The notes beneath the pieces are model-generated. The model made no database searches, was not told the origin of the DNA, and saw nothing but the letters and a program-made list of their open reading frames with translations. From the NCBI RefSeq assembly GCF_932526225.1, contig NC_064040.1, positions 15,310,494 to 15,374,493 of the forward strand: 64,000 nucleotides of DNA, written 5' to 3'. Both the position numbers and the translations under genes were made by a program. Shown here in pieces: positions 12,301 through 21,958 of this stretch; the first letter of the stretch is position 1, and every line of letters starts with the position of its first letter. This stretch comes from Nematostella vectensis (Eukaryota; Cnidaria; Anthozoa; Actiniaria; Edwardsiidae).

Positions 12301-15300
12301 TGTCACCAGTTTACTTCCGCAGGGCCGACGGAAACCGAAAAGAGACTAAAGAATCTATAAGAATCCGCGCTATTAAACAGGCCATCCATACCTAATTATC
12401 TACCACTCCTTGAAGAAACTTCCTATAGACACACTGCTTTTACAATTTTCAAATATTTTTCGTGTTTTCCGTTAAAAATCATCGGACATTGTTACGTTAT
12501 CGACCGGGAGTAAACTGGTGACAATGCGGCTTTAAGCCATCTGCGCCAACAATTTGTCTTAAGAAATTCTGTTTAATCTCTTTTCTAAACTATTACATTG
12601 TACTGTTCATACTCAAGTGTTCTACTTCTTGTTAAAACAAGAGAACATCCCAACCCACCAAACTAGATGAAAAATGGGATGATAAATCTTTCTCTTTCTG
12701 CAATGAAAAAATTAAAGCGTCGAATGATGGAACAGTGCAGTCACGCCCCATCATGTCTTGTGAAGAAACGCCCTATTCCTATGAAATACTCTTGGGTATC
12801 ATAATTAATTCACACTTTGTTAAATTTCCTCCCATGTCTGATTCAGATGTCTTTCCAAGTTCGGGACGGTGTTTGTCAAGAGACGAGCTGGTTATCTCTC
12901 CTACGCTGATGATCCTAAGGTACTATAAGCTTACCAACAAGTACGTAAAAACCAACCGTAACGTAACGAGAAAATGTATCGCTTTTGCAGGGATATAGGA
13001 ACCTTCTTGCCAGAACCTTCCCAGAGCAGTCCGACAAGGTATGCTAGACGAATCACCAATAAGTGGGATATTTAAAGGGAAAGTGACGGAGTGACCGGAA
13101 GTGGAAGTGACGCCCAAGTCTACCTGAAAACCTAGCCATTTAAAGCTCTATTCTCAGAGCTATACTTAGGTCTTGTTTAAAGAAGTTTTTCCAGAGCTCC
13201 GACGCAGCTTGTATCTCCCAAGCAAGCTCTGTACCCTACACGTTAGCCAATGAATCAAGTTTGCGTATAAAACGTACACAATGCATGGTTTACCAAAAAA
13301 ACGATTTGCCTTTATTAAATATAGAATTTCTGAAATGTGGAATGCTGGAAGCTCCGTCTTTGTGGTGTGCCTAATCATAGTTTCGTTACAAAAGTCCCCA
13401 CGATGAGCTCCTATAGCTCTTTGGATAATTGAAAGTAAATATTTTTTAAATGAAAAAAATTGTTTTGTTTAGCATCTAATTTTTCTACAGCTTGTCTTTA
13501 GTCTTTCTAGATCTATCAGATCATAGATCAGTTTGGTGGCTTGTACCCTCTCCTTGTACGCATGCTTGATAGTAGACAACCCTCTCGTTTGTGTTGCACC
13601 TGGGAAACTTGTTGTGTACTCGTAAATTAACAGGCACACAAGCATTAAGGACAGATTTACATGTCACATTTACATGTTTCGGAAGTGTCTAAGGGATGTA
13701 ATGTTTTATTTTGCTCAGACTGACGTGGTCCGGTCGTTCTCCTCCGAACCTCAGATGGTCACCTTTGCAGGGCTGTTTTGTGATGTCCACTCTGTATGCC
13801 GCAAGGTTCGTGACATCTGATTGTGACTAGCACTTATCGCTACTTTTAGTCTTGCACTTTGTCGTAGGTCTTTGTATTTGTCTGAATGAGTTGGGACATA
13901 ACAAGAATTGTATTTTTACCACAGTACACACGCAAAAAAAAACTGAAAAAGGAATTTTTTCATAAATTTCCTTCGCAAAAATCACTACATTTTGAGGGCG
14001 TTCTTATTTGTTCATCGCGTGCTTTTTTTTTTAGGAGAAACAGCAAGCCGCATTTATTGGGGCAGTGTTGCATGAATGTATCACAGATGAGAAACCAGGA
14101 GCTATCGGACTCTATATGGCCATTAAACAGGCAAGTAGAAATGGTTAGATCAAGAGGTTTTAAAGTCTTCTATGCAGCAGCCGTTTGACATCAGCAACGC
14201 CAACCCTTGAGGACATTATGTTTCGTACCATGACGCCTGGGTTAAGGCCAGGGGCGGATAGACGGCTTGTATCTGATCCAGTGGTTCTTGGTAGGTCACA
14301 AAGATCTAAAAATACATCGAGCTGAATTGAATTTGTCGCGTCAGCAAAGTCAAGCAGGAGATGGCACATGGACAGTACCTTCTCCGTAGTTTTTTTTTTT
14401 TTTTCAAACAAAGTGACTTTTTAATTTTTTTTGCTCAAAAAGGTGGGGTGGTTATCCACCCAATTCAACCTTCCTGTACCCGCCCTTGAAAGTGCCTCAT
14501 GAGATAAGGTAGTGGTGCCCAAACTTACAATTCAAAGACGTACGTAGGGGAGTTGGATTAGAGTCAACGCGACTGAATATAATACTTTTTTATAAACTTT
14601 TTCAATTTCCGTGCAAGACCATCTCCAGTTACTAGTCTGACAGTTCACAGCTGTTGCTAAGTAAACCTTTTGAGACCCTGATACACCAAAAACTGGTATT
14701 CGACTCAAATTTTCGTATACAAATTTTCGTATACAATAAGACTTCTTCGGGCAGAATCCGATATATTTGACCTAGCCTTTCTCAAAGTCGAATTTTCCTG
14801 CGAACTCTTATCTAGGCTTATTATTCTTAACTTGTTATTCTACAGGCAGTAGAATCGGTAGAGGCGCATAAAGACCCCATGGCATTGTGGGAACTCAAGC
14901 TGGTCCTAAGTTTCTACGGTAACGCCTTTGCAAAAATCATTGCTCATTTTGGCAAAGATGTCAAGGTTAGTGAACAGTTGTTGTGAACAGTTTGTTGTAC
15001 GTTATTCTCGTCTACATGTCTTTCAATGTCATCCCGTACTGACTACACCCTTTGTGCAATAACTGCCATCTTTATCAGCCGTTGCTAAGTGAGGACTTCG
15101 TAACCCAATGCAAAGCTTGTCTGGACAAAACACTCGATCATGCTACACAGACAGGTAATGCAACCGACAGGTAATACGACCACCCAGACATTGTCTAATT
15201 GGTCTACCATCCCAGCAGCTAAGGGCACAGTTTTCTTAGTCTTCATGCTTACTTCACCTTTTTAGCTGTTGGATAATTTTTCCGGTTTTTTATTCACACT

Positions 15301-15801
15301 ACTTAGTTTATGTGATGTTCCATCAGCAGAAAAGTAACTAGATGCTTTTCTTGACTTAGAAAAATTCTACCTTAACTTGCTCTTCCAGTGGATATCCCTC
15401 TGTTCTAATGTTACCTGCACCTGTAGGATGCATCCATTGCTCTTCTCTAACTTTGCCTACACTATATTCCCAATCTAACATTGTACTTTTTCCAGGCAAT
15501 ATCCCTGTCTCGTCATCCCTTGATTCATTAAACAGCAGTCTGCAAGCAGTGGAGTTCGCAATTCACCACGACCTACCACCTCCCCACAAACAGCCACTAT
15601 CTGCATTACAAGGTAACGCTTTGTCACAGATGCATCAGCCCAGCACCTGGGTGATAGTGTGATGGGGCCATACCGAGATAACTAAGCATTAAATACTACC
15701 TTGATTGTAACCAACTTTTTTTTTTAGGCTTATCATTGGTTGATGCTGTAAAGAACTCAACCATCCCCACACCTGCTTTGGTCAGGCTGGCTTTGCCATG
15801 A
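385..15801 (+). CDS. ANAPC1: Anaphase-promoting complex subunit 1, C-terminal part (25 exons, 5' end outside window)
   Basis: APC1 is the largest scaffold of the APC/C ubiquitin ligase that drives mitotic exit. Exons: 385-519, 1997-2046, 2377-2561, 2952-3043, 4172-4258, 4808-4855, 5184-5266, 5336-5414, 7255-7409, 8485-8575, 9263-9316, 9733-9789, 9976-10112, 10681-10767, 11044-11161, 11957-12034, 12105-12172, 12847-12919, 12991-13038, 13719-13805, 14035-14130, 14846-14965, 15079-15154, 15496-15612, 15728-15801. All phases agree and give 764 residues, roughly the last 40% of the family's usual length. Landmarks shared with vertebrate APC1 (recalled, not searched) include EHAGFLMALGLNGHL, LLPPTSAELDVPHSAQVAGV, MAGSGNLEVLR and YHLQAFRHLYVLAAEPR, in the PC-repeat/C-terminal region. 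One intron starts with GC (14131). Several introns consist largely of repeats copied from their own splice junctions. A polyadenylation signal lies 90 bp after the stop. Confidence 0.95.
479..1462 (+). repeat. 41-bp minisatellite made of the ANAPC1 exon end plus its 5' splice site
   Basis: About 24 near-identical 41-bp copies. The first copy (481-519) is coding and ends the exon with YMNLHDYLCK. Every later copy repeats the last ~39 exon bases followed by the donor, CTTTGCAAG|GTAACC. Only the first donor keeps an open frame: reading on gives an in-frame TGA within about six codons. The earliest copies carry the variants GTAATCACTT and GTAATCTCTT, so there is some higher-order order at that end. 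Confidence 0.95.
1463..1960 (+). repeat. Degenerate longer repeat continuing the donor-derived array
   Basis: Five to six irregular units, 58 to 114 bp apart, marked by ACAAATAGGCACGC at about 1511, 1625, 1699, 1757, 1840 and 1905. Between them recur versions of the 41-bp core (ATGAATCCCACACTACCTTT, then GCAATGT). With the 41-bp array this fills nearly the whole intron 520-1996. It looks like an older, longer-unit relative of the same repeat. Confidence 0.75.
3097..3316. mobile_element. Foldback MITE with ~70-bp terminal inverted repeats
   Basis: The left arm, starting GGGTGATTTAGATCCACGAC, is repeated inverted at the right end (…GTCGTGGATCAAAATCACCC). The arms contain matching blocks such as GCCGGCAAGAAGACGCC and CGCGCAAGTTCGATTG. 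The element is flanked by TATTA at 3092-3096 and 3317-3321, a plausible 5-bp target duplication. There is no coding capacity. It lies in an ANAPC1 intron and is GC-rich compared with its surroundings. Confidence 0.85.
3368..3552 (+). repeat. Dispersed repeat, copy 1
   Basis: About 185 bp related to 17885-18074 in the POLE2 intron. Shared blocks include GTTTATAATTT, TTGACGAT, GAATTAGCCGATGGAAGTG and ATTGAGCGGGAGCAT. No open frame or clear terminal repeats are seen, so the class is unknown. Confidence 0.8.
3950..4190 (+). repeat. 34-bp array related to the adjacent ANAPC1 3' splice site
   Basis: Six copies of a 34-bp unit (GATCTAGACTTGAATGGTAA, then ACATGAAACCTTTT) run directly into the exon that starts at 4172. 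The junction itself reads as one more diverged unit: exon CATGGTAACGATGCGC aligns with repeat AATGGTAAACATGACGC, and CCTTTTGGTTGG aligns with CCTTTTGATCTAG. Only the junction copy has TTTTGTAG; the others have lost the AG. Confidence 0.75.
5731..6821 (+). repeat. 43-bp minisatellite carrying the ANAPC1 3' splice site and first exon bases
   Basis: About 25 copies of a 43-bp unit containing CTATTCCTGTCGTTATAG|TT and then GCTGAGTCGAGGGCTTAT. The true exon at 7255 begins with the same 20 bases (LLSRGLI), and its upstream intron (7223-7254) matches the unit at almost every base. Each unit therefore carries a pyrimidine-containing acceptor plus the first 20 exon bases. Variants (GTGCTTAT, GCGCTTATTATTG) are shared by nonadjacent units, pointing to block duplication. 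Confidence 0.95.
6822..7222. mobile_element. Insertion that splits the 43-bp array; contains a tRNA-derived SINE
   Basis: Array sequence stops inside a unit at 6821 and resumes inside a unit at about 7223, so about 400 bp was inserted. On the minus strand, 7219 to about 7060 has a tRNA-like head: an A-box-like TGGCCTAGTGTG (7210-7199) and a B box GGTTCGAATAC (7166-7156) at tRNA-like spacing. The rest of the insert, including CAATACAACAATACAATGC at its left end, is unclassified. Confidence 0.7.
8138..8428 (+). repeat. 36-bp array upstream of the ANAPC1 exon at 8485
   Basis: Eight copies of a 36-bp unit containing CTTAGTAATACATAGCCAGT, then ATACACTATGATAAGT. The exon 57 bp downstream starts CTCAG|TCAAGCTAAAGCCAGT. 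AG and GCCAGTAT lie at nearly the same spacing in both, so the unit may be a diverged copy of this acceptor. Open frames through the array on the minus strand are a by-product of a unit length divisible by three. Confidence 0.7.
8680..9220 (+). repeat. 15-bp GGTGGTGGCGACCAT-type array grading into GAT/GGT repeats
   Basis: A tandem array of GGTGGTGGCGACCAT and GGTGGTGGCGACCCT units, decaying after about 8935 into GGTGATGGTGATCAT-like sequence. It fills the intron between the exons at 8485 and 9263. Open frames on both strands are repeat artefacts. No relation to a splice site is seen. Confidence 0.9.
10181..10230 (+). repeat. Extra copy of the end of ANAPC1 exon 9976-10112
   Basis: This 50-bp segment matches 10063-10112 at all but about four bases and would encode HMAVHMALGLLFQGGGR against HMAVHMSIGLLFLGGGR in the exon. 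The real donor GGAAG|GTAAAA has become GGAAG|ATAATA, so the copy cannot be used as a normal exon end. It lies 118 bp downstream. Confidence 0.9.
10440..10640 (+). repeat. Degenerate ~20-bp GGGTTCGAGTTACCGA repeat
   Basis: About ten diverged copies of a unit like GGGTTCGAGTTACCGA lie in the intron before exon 10681. No link to the neighbouring splice sites is evident. Confidence 0.8.
11320..11700 (+). repeat. Degenerate copies of the ANAPC1 donor region of exon 11044-11161
   Basis: The exon end CATCCAAGTCACGCTCAAG|GTTCGTGTTAT recurs at about 11322 as CGTCCAAGTCGCCCTCAAC, then GTTCGTATTAT. Weaker copies of the flanking intron follow near 11451 (GGTTCGTATTGTCAAGGGG) and 11573 (CCCAGCTAAGTCCCACAAG). 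A diverged tandem duplication with a unit over 100 bp is likely. Confidence 0.7.
11768..11898. mobile_element. MITE, family sharing GGCGT(A/T)GCCA ends (copy 1)
   Basis: The left end CAGCGGCGTTGCCAGG is inverted at the right end (CCTGGCCACGCCCTTG). The body resembles the reverse complement of 48541-48699; shared blocks include GGGGGCCCAAAAG and CATTTACT. It is non-coding. Confidence 0.75.
14131..14136 (+). promoter_or_regulatory. GC-type 5' splice site in ANAPC1
   Basis: The exon ends AAACAG and the intron begins GCAAGT. Apart from the T-to-C change at position +2 the site is a perfect donor. The upstream exon (CITDEKPGAIGLYMAIKQ) and downstream exon join in frame only if this site is used. 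Confidence 0.85.
15148..15180 (+). repeat. Short tandem duplication of an ANAPC1 donor
   Basis: The exon end ACAGACAG|GTAATGCAAC is followed at once by CGACAG|GTAATACGAC, a second good donor 17 bp downstream. Using it would shift the frame. Confidence 0.7.
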
Positions 15802-15890
15802 TGAATCAGCAACTCTGAATCACAGACCAAAGAAGACTATCTCAGAAAATTGAATGCTGTATAGTTAGGAATTTTGAGTATTTTGTAAAT

Positions 15891-15896
15891 AATAAA
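15891..15896 (+). terminator. ANAPC1 polyadenylation signal
   Basis: AATAAA lies 90 bp after the ANAPC1 stop codon at 15799-15801, just before an A-rich stretch. Confidence 0.75.
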
Positions 15897-16623
15897 GACA
15901 TTAAAAAATGCATAGACTTCTATAAGTTTTTTACAACATATATCACAGACAAGTAGCTAAGGGTGGACACAGTGGTGAAGACCTCCTCGACAATCAAAAA
16001 CAGAAAAATTGCTAAAACGTCCTAGCTGTGCAACTAGCATTTTACTCTCCCATATTTTGCCCTGATATGCTATAAGCTGTATTTTTAATGAAAAAATAAG
16101 CAACCATAAACTTGTGCTGCGATTAGCACAGCAAAGAGGGATAAGTAGTGGGACAGCAAAGCATTGTTGGAAAGCTTGGATACCTCTATCCAGGTACAGT
16201 GGTGTTTCACTTTTGTTAAATAAACATAAAATTGAAAGATGTATCTATTTTTGTTGATTTTTTTCTTTTGTTAATTCAGCTCAAAAATAGACAGGGGTTA
16301 ATAACAGATTTCATCTACAGAACACTCAAGAATCTAGTTATTGTAGGTTGAACTTTTTATTACTTTATTCAAATTTTTATTAGTAGGGGGCATTGGTTCC
16401 CCCCCCCCCCCAATATTTTTAAAAAATTATAAGGGAATGACCAGAAGGGGCGTGGCTATGCCCCCCCAATATTTCCTTAATGTTCTGTATTGTGCCCCCC
16501 CCCCCCCCAATCTTACATGGGCTGCTACGGCTCTGGTAATCTATAAACTTGGTCTGTTTTTTTTTTTTTCACAATCTTCAGCTTCCTTGCTTGATACTGT
16601 AGCTTCTTTAATCTTTACAGTTC
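15897..16623. other. Intergenic, convergent ANAPC1/POLE2 3' ends
   Basis: AT-rich sequence with poly-C runs near 16400 and 16495. Reverse-strand AATAAA (TTTATT) at 16356-16361 and 16364-16369 could end POLE2. No gene is seen. Confidence 0.6.
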
Positions 16624-19600
16624 TTAGTCTGATATTTTACAATCTTCAACTTCCTTGCTTGATGGCCAATAAACCTTGAACATAAAGTCACTACGAGGGA
16701 AGGATCCAGGATTGGTGCTTTGACAATCAAGAGCAGAACATGTATAGGGGTCATACTTATCTGCAAGGATAAGCAGATCAGGGATAGGGTACACCCTCAG
16801 GGACGCATCGTAACCCCAGTAGACTGGTCTCACATGCAGTGGAAGTGGACAAAGGTGCGCTTGAGCAAGAAGAGTCTTTAGCAATTGGTTGGGGATGTCT
16901 TTCATATCTGATGGCAAATGAAGTGAATTACGGCACATTTTGTTGGTGAGATCTTCCCTAAAAATCACTACCTCCTGAGTGCAGTACTGGATGCGGCAAG
17001 GGTTGCTGGCAAAAGTTGCATTGGGAATCTTGGTTGTGACCACTTGGCGTAAAGACTCTGGTATCGGTGGCCGCGGTAGGATGTTCCCTGGACCAGGGTC
17101 TTGCGGTCCGGGTATAAACAGGAACCTGCTCTGCTCCACAAGGGAAGGAAACTCAGCAACCATGCTTGCAAACACTTGCAAAGACTCTTTCAGTATTTTA
17201 TACTGATCGGGGCCATAAGGCTGGGAATTGAAATTTCCGCAAAGTATGAAAAGGGAGGGCGGCATTGTGGAATAACCAGTCAGTAGGGTTCTAAGTTTTT
17301 CCATGACTCTAGGTTGATCAAGATGAACGTCAGACATAATCACAAACATGGCATCCTTGTTCTCACGCTCCATTTCTTTTAGTTTACTGGAAGCTTTTGC
17401 ACAGGAAGTAGAAGGGCCACCAAAGAAGTTAATATTCCCAAACTGGGCCCTTGTGACCTTGCTTGGCTCTGCAGGGGGGAAACCAATTGCTGTGACATGG
17501 AAAATCTCATCATCGTAGTTCCCTTCAGCAAGAACAAAACAGTTCTCTGTGTATAAACCTGTGTGAAATTTCACTTCAGTAATGTCTAATTCCACAGCAC
17601 CTGTAGGGTCCTCTAAGTAGAATTTGCCCTCTTTTATTTGGGTCAGCATTCCAAGGACAATGACATTGCCAAGGCTACCGGTACTACCCAGAAGGTACTC
17701 AACGGTCTTGAGGTCAAATTTATCTGAAGTCTGGTTTTGTTTGACAGCCTCTAAGTCCCCAACGTTAGAAAAGAGCTCATGGCGAATGGTGCGCTGCTGG
17801 ATGACAGTATAGCGCTCCTTATACAGCTCTGATTTTACCTGTAACAAACAATACAATGTGATTAGCACTTAAAGCATGACAATTAGCCACCCTATGTTAT
17901 TGTTTATAATTTAAAAAATACAGCAGTTTATTTGCAAGGAAACTTAAAAATTACAATCTATAAATGAAGTGTGATATGTTGTTGACGATATTTGATTGAT
18001 AATATCTTGGTTACTTAGTTGAATTAGCCGATGGAAGTGGATGCTTTGTGTAACTCGGAATTGAGCGGGAGCATCTTTAAAGTTATTATCTTAATGGGTA
18101 ATGGATAATTGTCTCAACAAAAATTGAAGAGTTTACTATTTTAAATGAAATAGGCCATGAAGTCATTCAGACTCGAGGGGCAATTTAAAATATTAAAACA
18201 AATTTTCTTGGCCACAATCACACTTACGTACTTATTTATGAAAAGTATACTCATCTTATATCTAATCTGCTAAGGAAAAAGTGTGTGCCATCTTTCACAG
18301 TAACTTCGTGGTTTTCAAGCAAATCACAGTTAATGTTCAGACAAAAAAAAAAGAATAAAGCACAAAGTTGACAAGATATCACTTTTTGAAGACTTTTGTT
18401 TGCGTCTTGCACGACATCAAGTGCACGAATTTTGTAAACAATCATTTCAAGAGGTTTTAAAACTGCCACAATAGTATCTATTAAATACTTAAATATTAGA
18501 TTAAACTATAGAATAAAAACTGATTTTAAACAACTTTCAACTTCCATTTGCTGTTAGATTCAGTTCTGATATCCTGTCGGTCCATGTTTTCTTTGTAAAT
18601 ATGACTTTACTTATTAATACGAGAAAACAAATCTCAAGCTTAGCAGATCATACCTTATTCGTATCACATTTCACAGAAAATAGTATGGAACCCACCACCA
18701 AAAATACAACCAAGACTGGGCCGATGAAGCAAGGATTCGTGCTTTTCAATGCCCATACAAACGTGTTGGGAAAAACTTTGATTGCATTTGCCTTGAAGGT
18801 AGACGGCAAACTTTCATGAATTTCCCGCCAAACACTCTGAACACAGGGCCCCCAATAAGGCAGAGAAAAATGAGGGAAATATTTTGGGCATAGTTTTTTT
18901 ATAGCGTAGCTTATACAATTTATTATAGAATAAAATAAAGAAAATTTATAATGAAACTTGATATATTGAATATCGGTAGCAATCTGTTATATTCAGGGGT
19001 GGATCTAGCTTTTTGCTGAAGGGGGGGTTTGGTTCAGTGGCAAAGGAGGGAGTGGATATTTTTTTGTTACATATGGCTTTCTGGCAGCCCAAAAGAAGGG
19101 GGGGAACACCCTAAACCCTCCCCCTAGATCCACTACTGATATTGGTTTATTTCTAATATGATAAGAGATCCTATGCTTCAAGTTTTGGCAAAACATGGGG
19201 GGATACACTTTTCAAATCAAATTTATATGGTCATTATATGATCATGATGTATCTGTTTCTTTTTTCAGATCAGATAGTGGCTCTAATGTCTTTTATGAAT
19301 TATAAACGTGAATGTTTCACGGGTACCCACTAGTATTTCTTAATTTTGTAAAACCTGTGGCTGTGTTGGATGGTCTTTCGTACCTCGGCATTGGGGTGTA
19401 AAGCTGATCTCCCAGAGACAGGGAAAAACTTCTTCCTCTCTGAATTAAACGCAAACGTCGGCACATCAAATGCATCGATGATACAAAACGCTTTATCGCT
19501 ATCTTCGGATGGGTCCCGGCTACACTCTTGAACTGCCGTCTCGACAACTTCGCGGTCTACAAGCGTTGAGCTCAGAGGCTGTTTTTGAACAGTCTCGACG

Positions 19601-19740
19601 ATTTTTTCTAACCAGTCTTCGATCTCTGGCTCTGATAGAGGCACAAGGACATCTCGGAGGTATTTAGTCGCATCACTTTGCAAAGAAAGTCCGTTAAGGC
19701 GAAAAGTCGAGAGTACTTTTTTCCTTAGTGGATCCGCCAT
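16624..19740 (-). CDS. POLE2: DNA polymerase epsilon subunit 2 (B subunit)
   Basis: This is the accessory B subunit of the leading-strand replicative polymerase. There are two coding exons, 19740-19384 and 17838-16624, joined in phase 0 (523 aa, the family's usual length). The N-terminal region has EKIVETVQKQPLSS and CIIDAFDVPTFAFNSERKKF. Then come KERYTVIQQRTIRHELF, the OB-fold region (GMLTQIKEGKFYLEDPTGAV) and the inactive calcineurin-like phosphoesterase domain, ending in YPIPDLLILADKYDP and NPGSFPRSDFMFKVYWPS. The first phosphoesterase motif reads SDVHLDQ, keeping the D-x-H pair; the later metal-binding motifs are degraded (CGNF, GPQD). The start ATG in MADPLRKK was chosen because upstream sequence is not conserved. 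It is divergent from the PH gene. A 72-bp piece of this exon recurs at 21887. Confidence 0.96.
17885..18074 (+). repeat. Dispersed repeat, copy 2
   Basis: Related to 3368-3552 in the same orientation, with about 70-80% similarity by eye, best over GAATTAGCCGATGGAAGTG and GAGCGGGAGCAT. Confidence 0.8.
18994..19138. mobile_element. MITE with TGGATCTAG ends and ATATT target duplication
   Basis: It starts CAGGGGTGGATCTAG and ends CTAGATCCACTACTG, giving inverted ends. ATATT flanks both sides (18989-18993, 19139-19143). The G-rich body is non-coding. Confidence 0.85.
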
Positions 19741-20109
19741 TTTGGAAAAGTTGATCAAATTTGGCGGGAAAATTGCAGCCTACTGCGCATAACCGGAAGT
19801 CCAGAAAAGATTATATCAATATTTATCATGTATAATCAGTAACAGGTAACTATACCCAATTGATTGTTTGTATGTACTTGATGAATAATGGATGTTTAGA
19901 AATTTGCAAAAAAATAGACTAAGAAAATCTAAAAAAATTAAATTGTCCTTAATAACCGGAAGTCAAATCCAAAGTGACGTCATCGTAAACATTTGTCACA
20001 GCTTCTTGGTCAGGAATAAATTTGAGTCAGTTGTGAAATTGGAATTATTCGACCGAACAAGCTATTATTTTATAGAATCTCAAGCTGATGAGCTTGGGAA
20101 AGCGGCAAA
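19741..20109. promoter_or_regulatory. Shared upstream region of POLE2 and the PH-domain gene
   Basis: The two start codons face away from each other across 369 bp, so the promoters must lie here or overlap. TGACGTCATC (a CRE-like site) is seen at 19975-19984. No TATA position was assigned. Confidence 0.55.
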
Positions 20110-21885
20110 ATGGGCACTATTAAGTCAGGATGGCTCAAGAAACTCAGTAAGTTTAAACCTTGAACAGAATTCTCGAAAAATGCCTCCGATTCTGACCCGA
20201 TTTTGGTTCTCTTTTCTCAGGCGGTTTCTTCAAGAATACGTGGAAAGACCGCTACTTTGTTTTGTATCAAAATGGCGATTTCTGTTACTATCAAGATCCC
20301 AAGGATACAGAGGTCGACGGCAGAATTAATATGAGGAGCGAATGTAAGCGCATAGCTGTGGGAAATTCGGTTGGTGACGGAGTCCAGAAAGCACCGAAAG
20401 ATATTGACACCTTGTTTAGTGTTGTTTCTATTGAACGGACGTGGTTCCTCGTTGCCGAGTCAGCCTCTGATGCAAGGTGTGTTCGGTTCTAATCCTTTAC
20501 AAATGTTTGCCATGACACGCTTTCTTGTGTACGCAATGGTTTAGCTACTGTATTTATTTTTGTTTGTACTGTAATAGAGATGCATAATATTATTCACAAT
20601 CGTTTTGTTCTTTTCATCTAAACATTCTTAATAGTCTTTCCTCTTATTTTTTGTATCCTGTTATAGAGATTGGGTGGCGGCTTTGCAACAAGCGAGATCG
20701 CCAGTAAGTATCTGATAGTAGAAATATGACAAGAAGGAAGCGACATTGATTGAGATATTAGGCTGGTCTCTGCAAACATTATACAGGATGTACCCAGAAT
20801 TCTTTTATACCTACTAATGGATCAGGTCTACAATTTGGCTCATCCAGTTTTTCTGGTTTATCAAGACTGCCAAGGTGTGCACTATGCCACCTTGTTTCAT
20901 ACCCCCAACTTGGAGACCCAGTAACTTTGTAACACCCCTTAATTTTGTGCATTTTATTTTGTAGGCACCGTCCTACCCTACTGCCAGCACTATGACCACA
21001 GGTCCTCCAACATCACAACCTGTGGCATATGGATACCCTACTGGTAAATATACTGTCACCAAAGAAGAAACCTATTAATACAGAGCTGTTGCAAGCCTCA
21101 ACTATTTGGGGTCATGACAGAAAATATTAGGGCAATGTGATATTAGGGGTATGTGACCCCATCCCCTGCTGTGGCCCTTGTAATGAGGACGATCTTGGGA
21201 CTTGCAAAACAGTTCTTTTCAGTGTTGTCCTTATTAGGAATTGAAAGTAATGTATGGAGTTTTCTTTTATCAGGAATTTTTTTCAATTAGGTGTTGTTAT
21301 TATCTGGTGTTCTTACAGAGGGCTCCAGTAAATGGAAGCTTTTTCTTTTTAGGACCTCCACCACCATACAGCCCCATCCCTCCACAAGTACCTTACCCAG
21401 GAGCTGCAGGCCCACCAATGCCACACCCTACAGCATCTGTTTATCCCCCGCCTGGTGGTTACCCACCAACTTCATATCCACCACAGCCATACCCAGCGCA
21501 ACCTTACCCACAGCAAGGCTATCCTCCACAGCCTCCACCCCAAGCATATCCACAGCCAGGATATCCACCACAGGGATACCCACCAACTGGCCCCTACCCC
21601 CAAACCCAACCTGGTTATGCTGGTGCCACGCCCCAAGCACATTACCCCCAGCAGCCATATGCTGGCGCCCAGCCACAACAGACTGTTTACGTGCAGCAGC
21701 CAACTAAGAGCAAATCTAAAGGAAACAAAATGCTGATGGGTGCAGGTGCAGGGGCGCTGGGTGGGGCTGCCATGGGGTACATGTTAGGAAGGGCAACAGG
21801 TGGATTTGGTCATCATGGTTTTGGAGGATGGGATTCTGATCATTCCTGGTCCTCTGGTGGAAGTTTTGATTGTGGTTTTGATTAA
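20110..21885 (+). CDS. PH-domain protein with Pro/Tyr-rich tail, evectin/PLEKHB-like
   Basis: Exons 20110-20146, 20221-20476, 20667-20703, 20965-21043 and 21353-21885 give 313 aa. Residues ~4-110 form a pleckstrin homology domain (MGTIKSGWLKKLS start, WKDRYFVLYQNGDFCYYQD, and the C-terminal helix DWVAALQQA), most like the evectins PLEKHB1/2. Evectins act on recycling endosome/Golgi phosphoinositides or phosphatidylserine. The middle is a YPPQGYPP-type Pro/Gln/Tyr repeat. The tail has a short Gly/Ala segment (LMGAGAGALGGAAMGYMLG) that could insert in membrane, as evectin tails do, then a Gly/Ser/His-rich end. The ATG is set by the PH start. The 3' end has been duplicated around an inserted POLE2 fragment (see 21887). 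Confidence 0.85.
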
Positions 21886-21886
21886 T

Positions 21887-21958
21887 TGGTCTCACATGCA
21901 GTGGAAGCGGACAAAGGTGCGCTTGAGCAAGAAGAGTCTTTAGCAATTGGTTGGGGAT
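21887..21958 (+). repeat. 72-bp copy of POLE2 coding sequence in the PH gene 3' UTR
   Basis: Identical to 16825-16896 except for one base. It starts one base after the PH gene stop codon. On its minus strand it still encodes LLKTLLAQAHLCPLPLHVRP. It is followed (about 21958-22030) by a second, diverged copy of the PH gene's last ~70 bp (GGGATTCTGATCATTCCTGG is shared). Confidence 0.95.

Larger units (their letters stand above)
17839..19383. other. POLE2 intron
   Basis: The single long intron. It contains a dispersed repeat copy (17885-18074) and a MITE (18994-19138). Short open frames within it (18251-18469, 18601-18819) look like chance. Confidence 0.7.

Noticed and set aside
21291-21736. 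Other-frame Thr/Ser/His-rich open frames over the PH gene tail
   Set aside because: Shadows of the Pro/Tyr-rich coding repeat in the last PH exon.
21716-21946. Minus-strand frame containing LLKTLLAQAHLCPLPLHVRP, as a second POLE2 gene
   Set aside because: Only 72 bp of POLE2 is present; the rest is the antisense of the PH exon. It is a pasted fragment.
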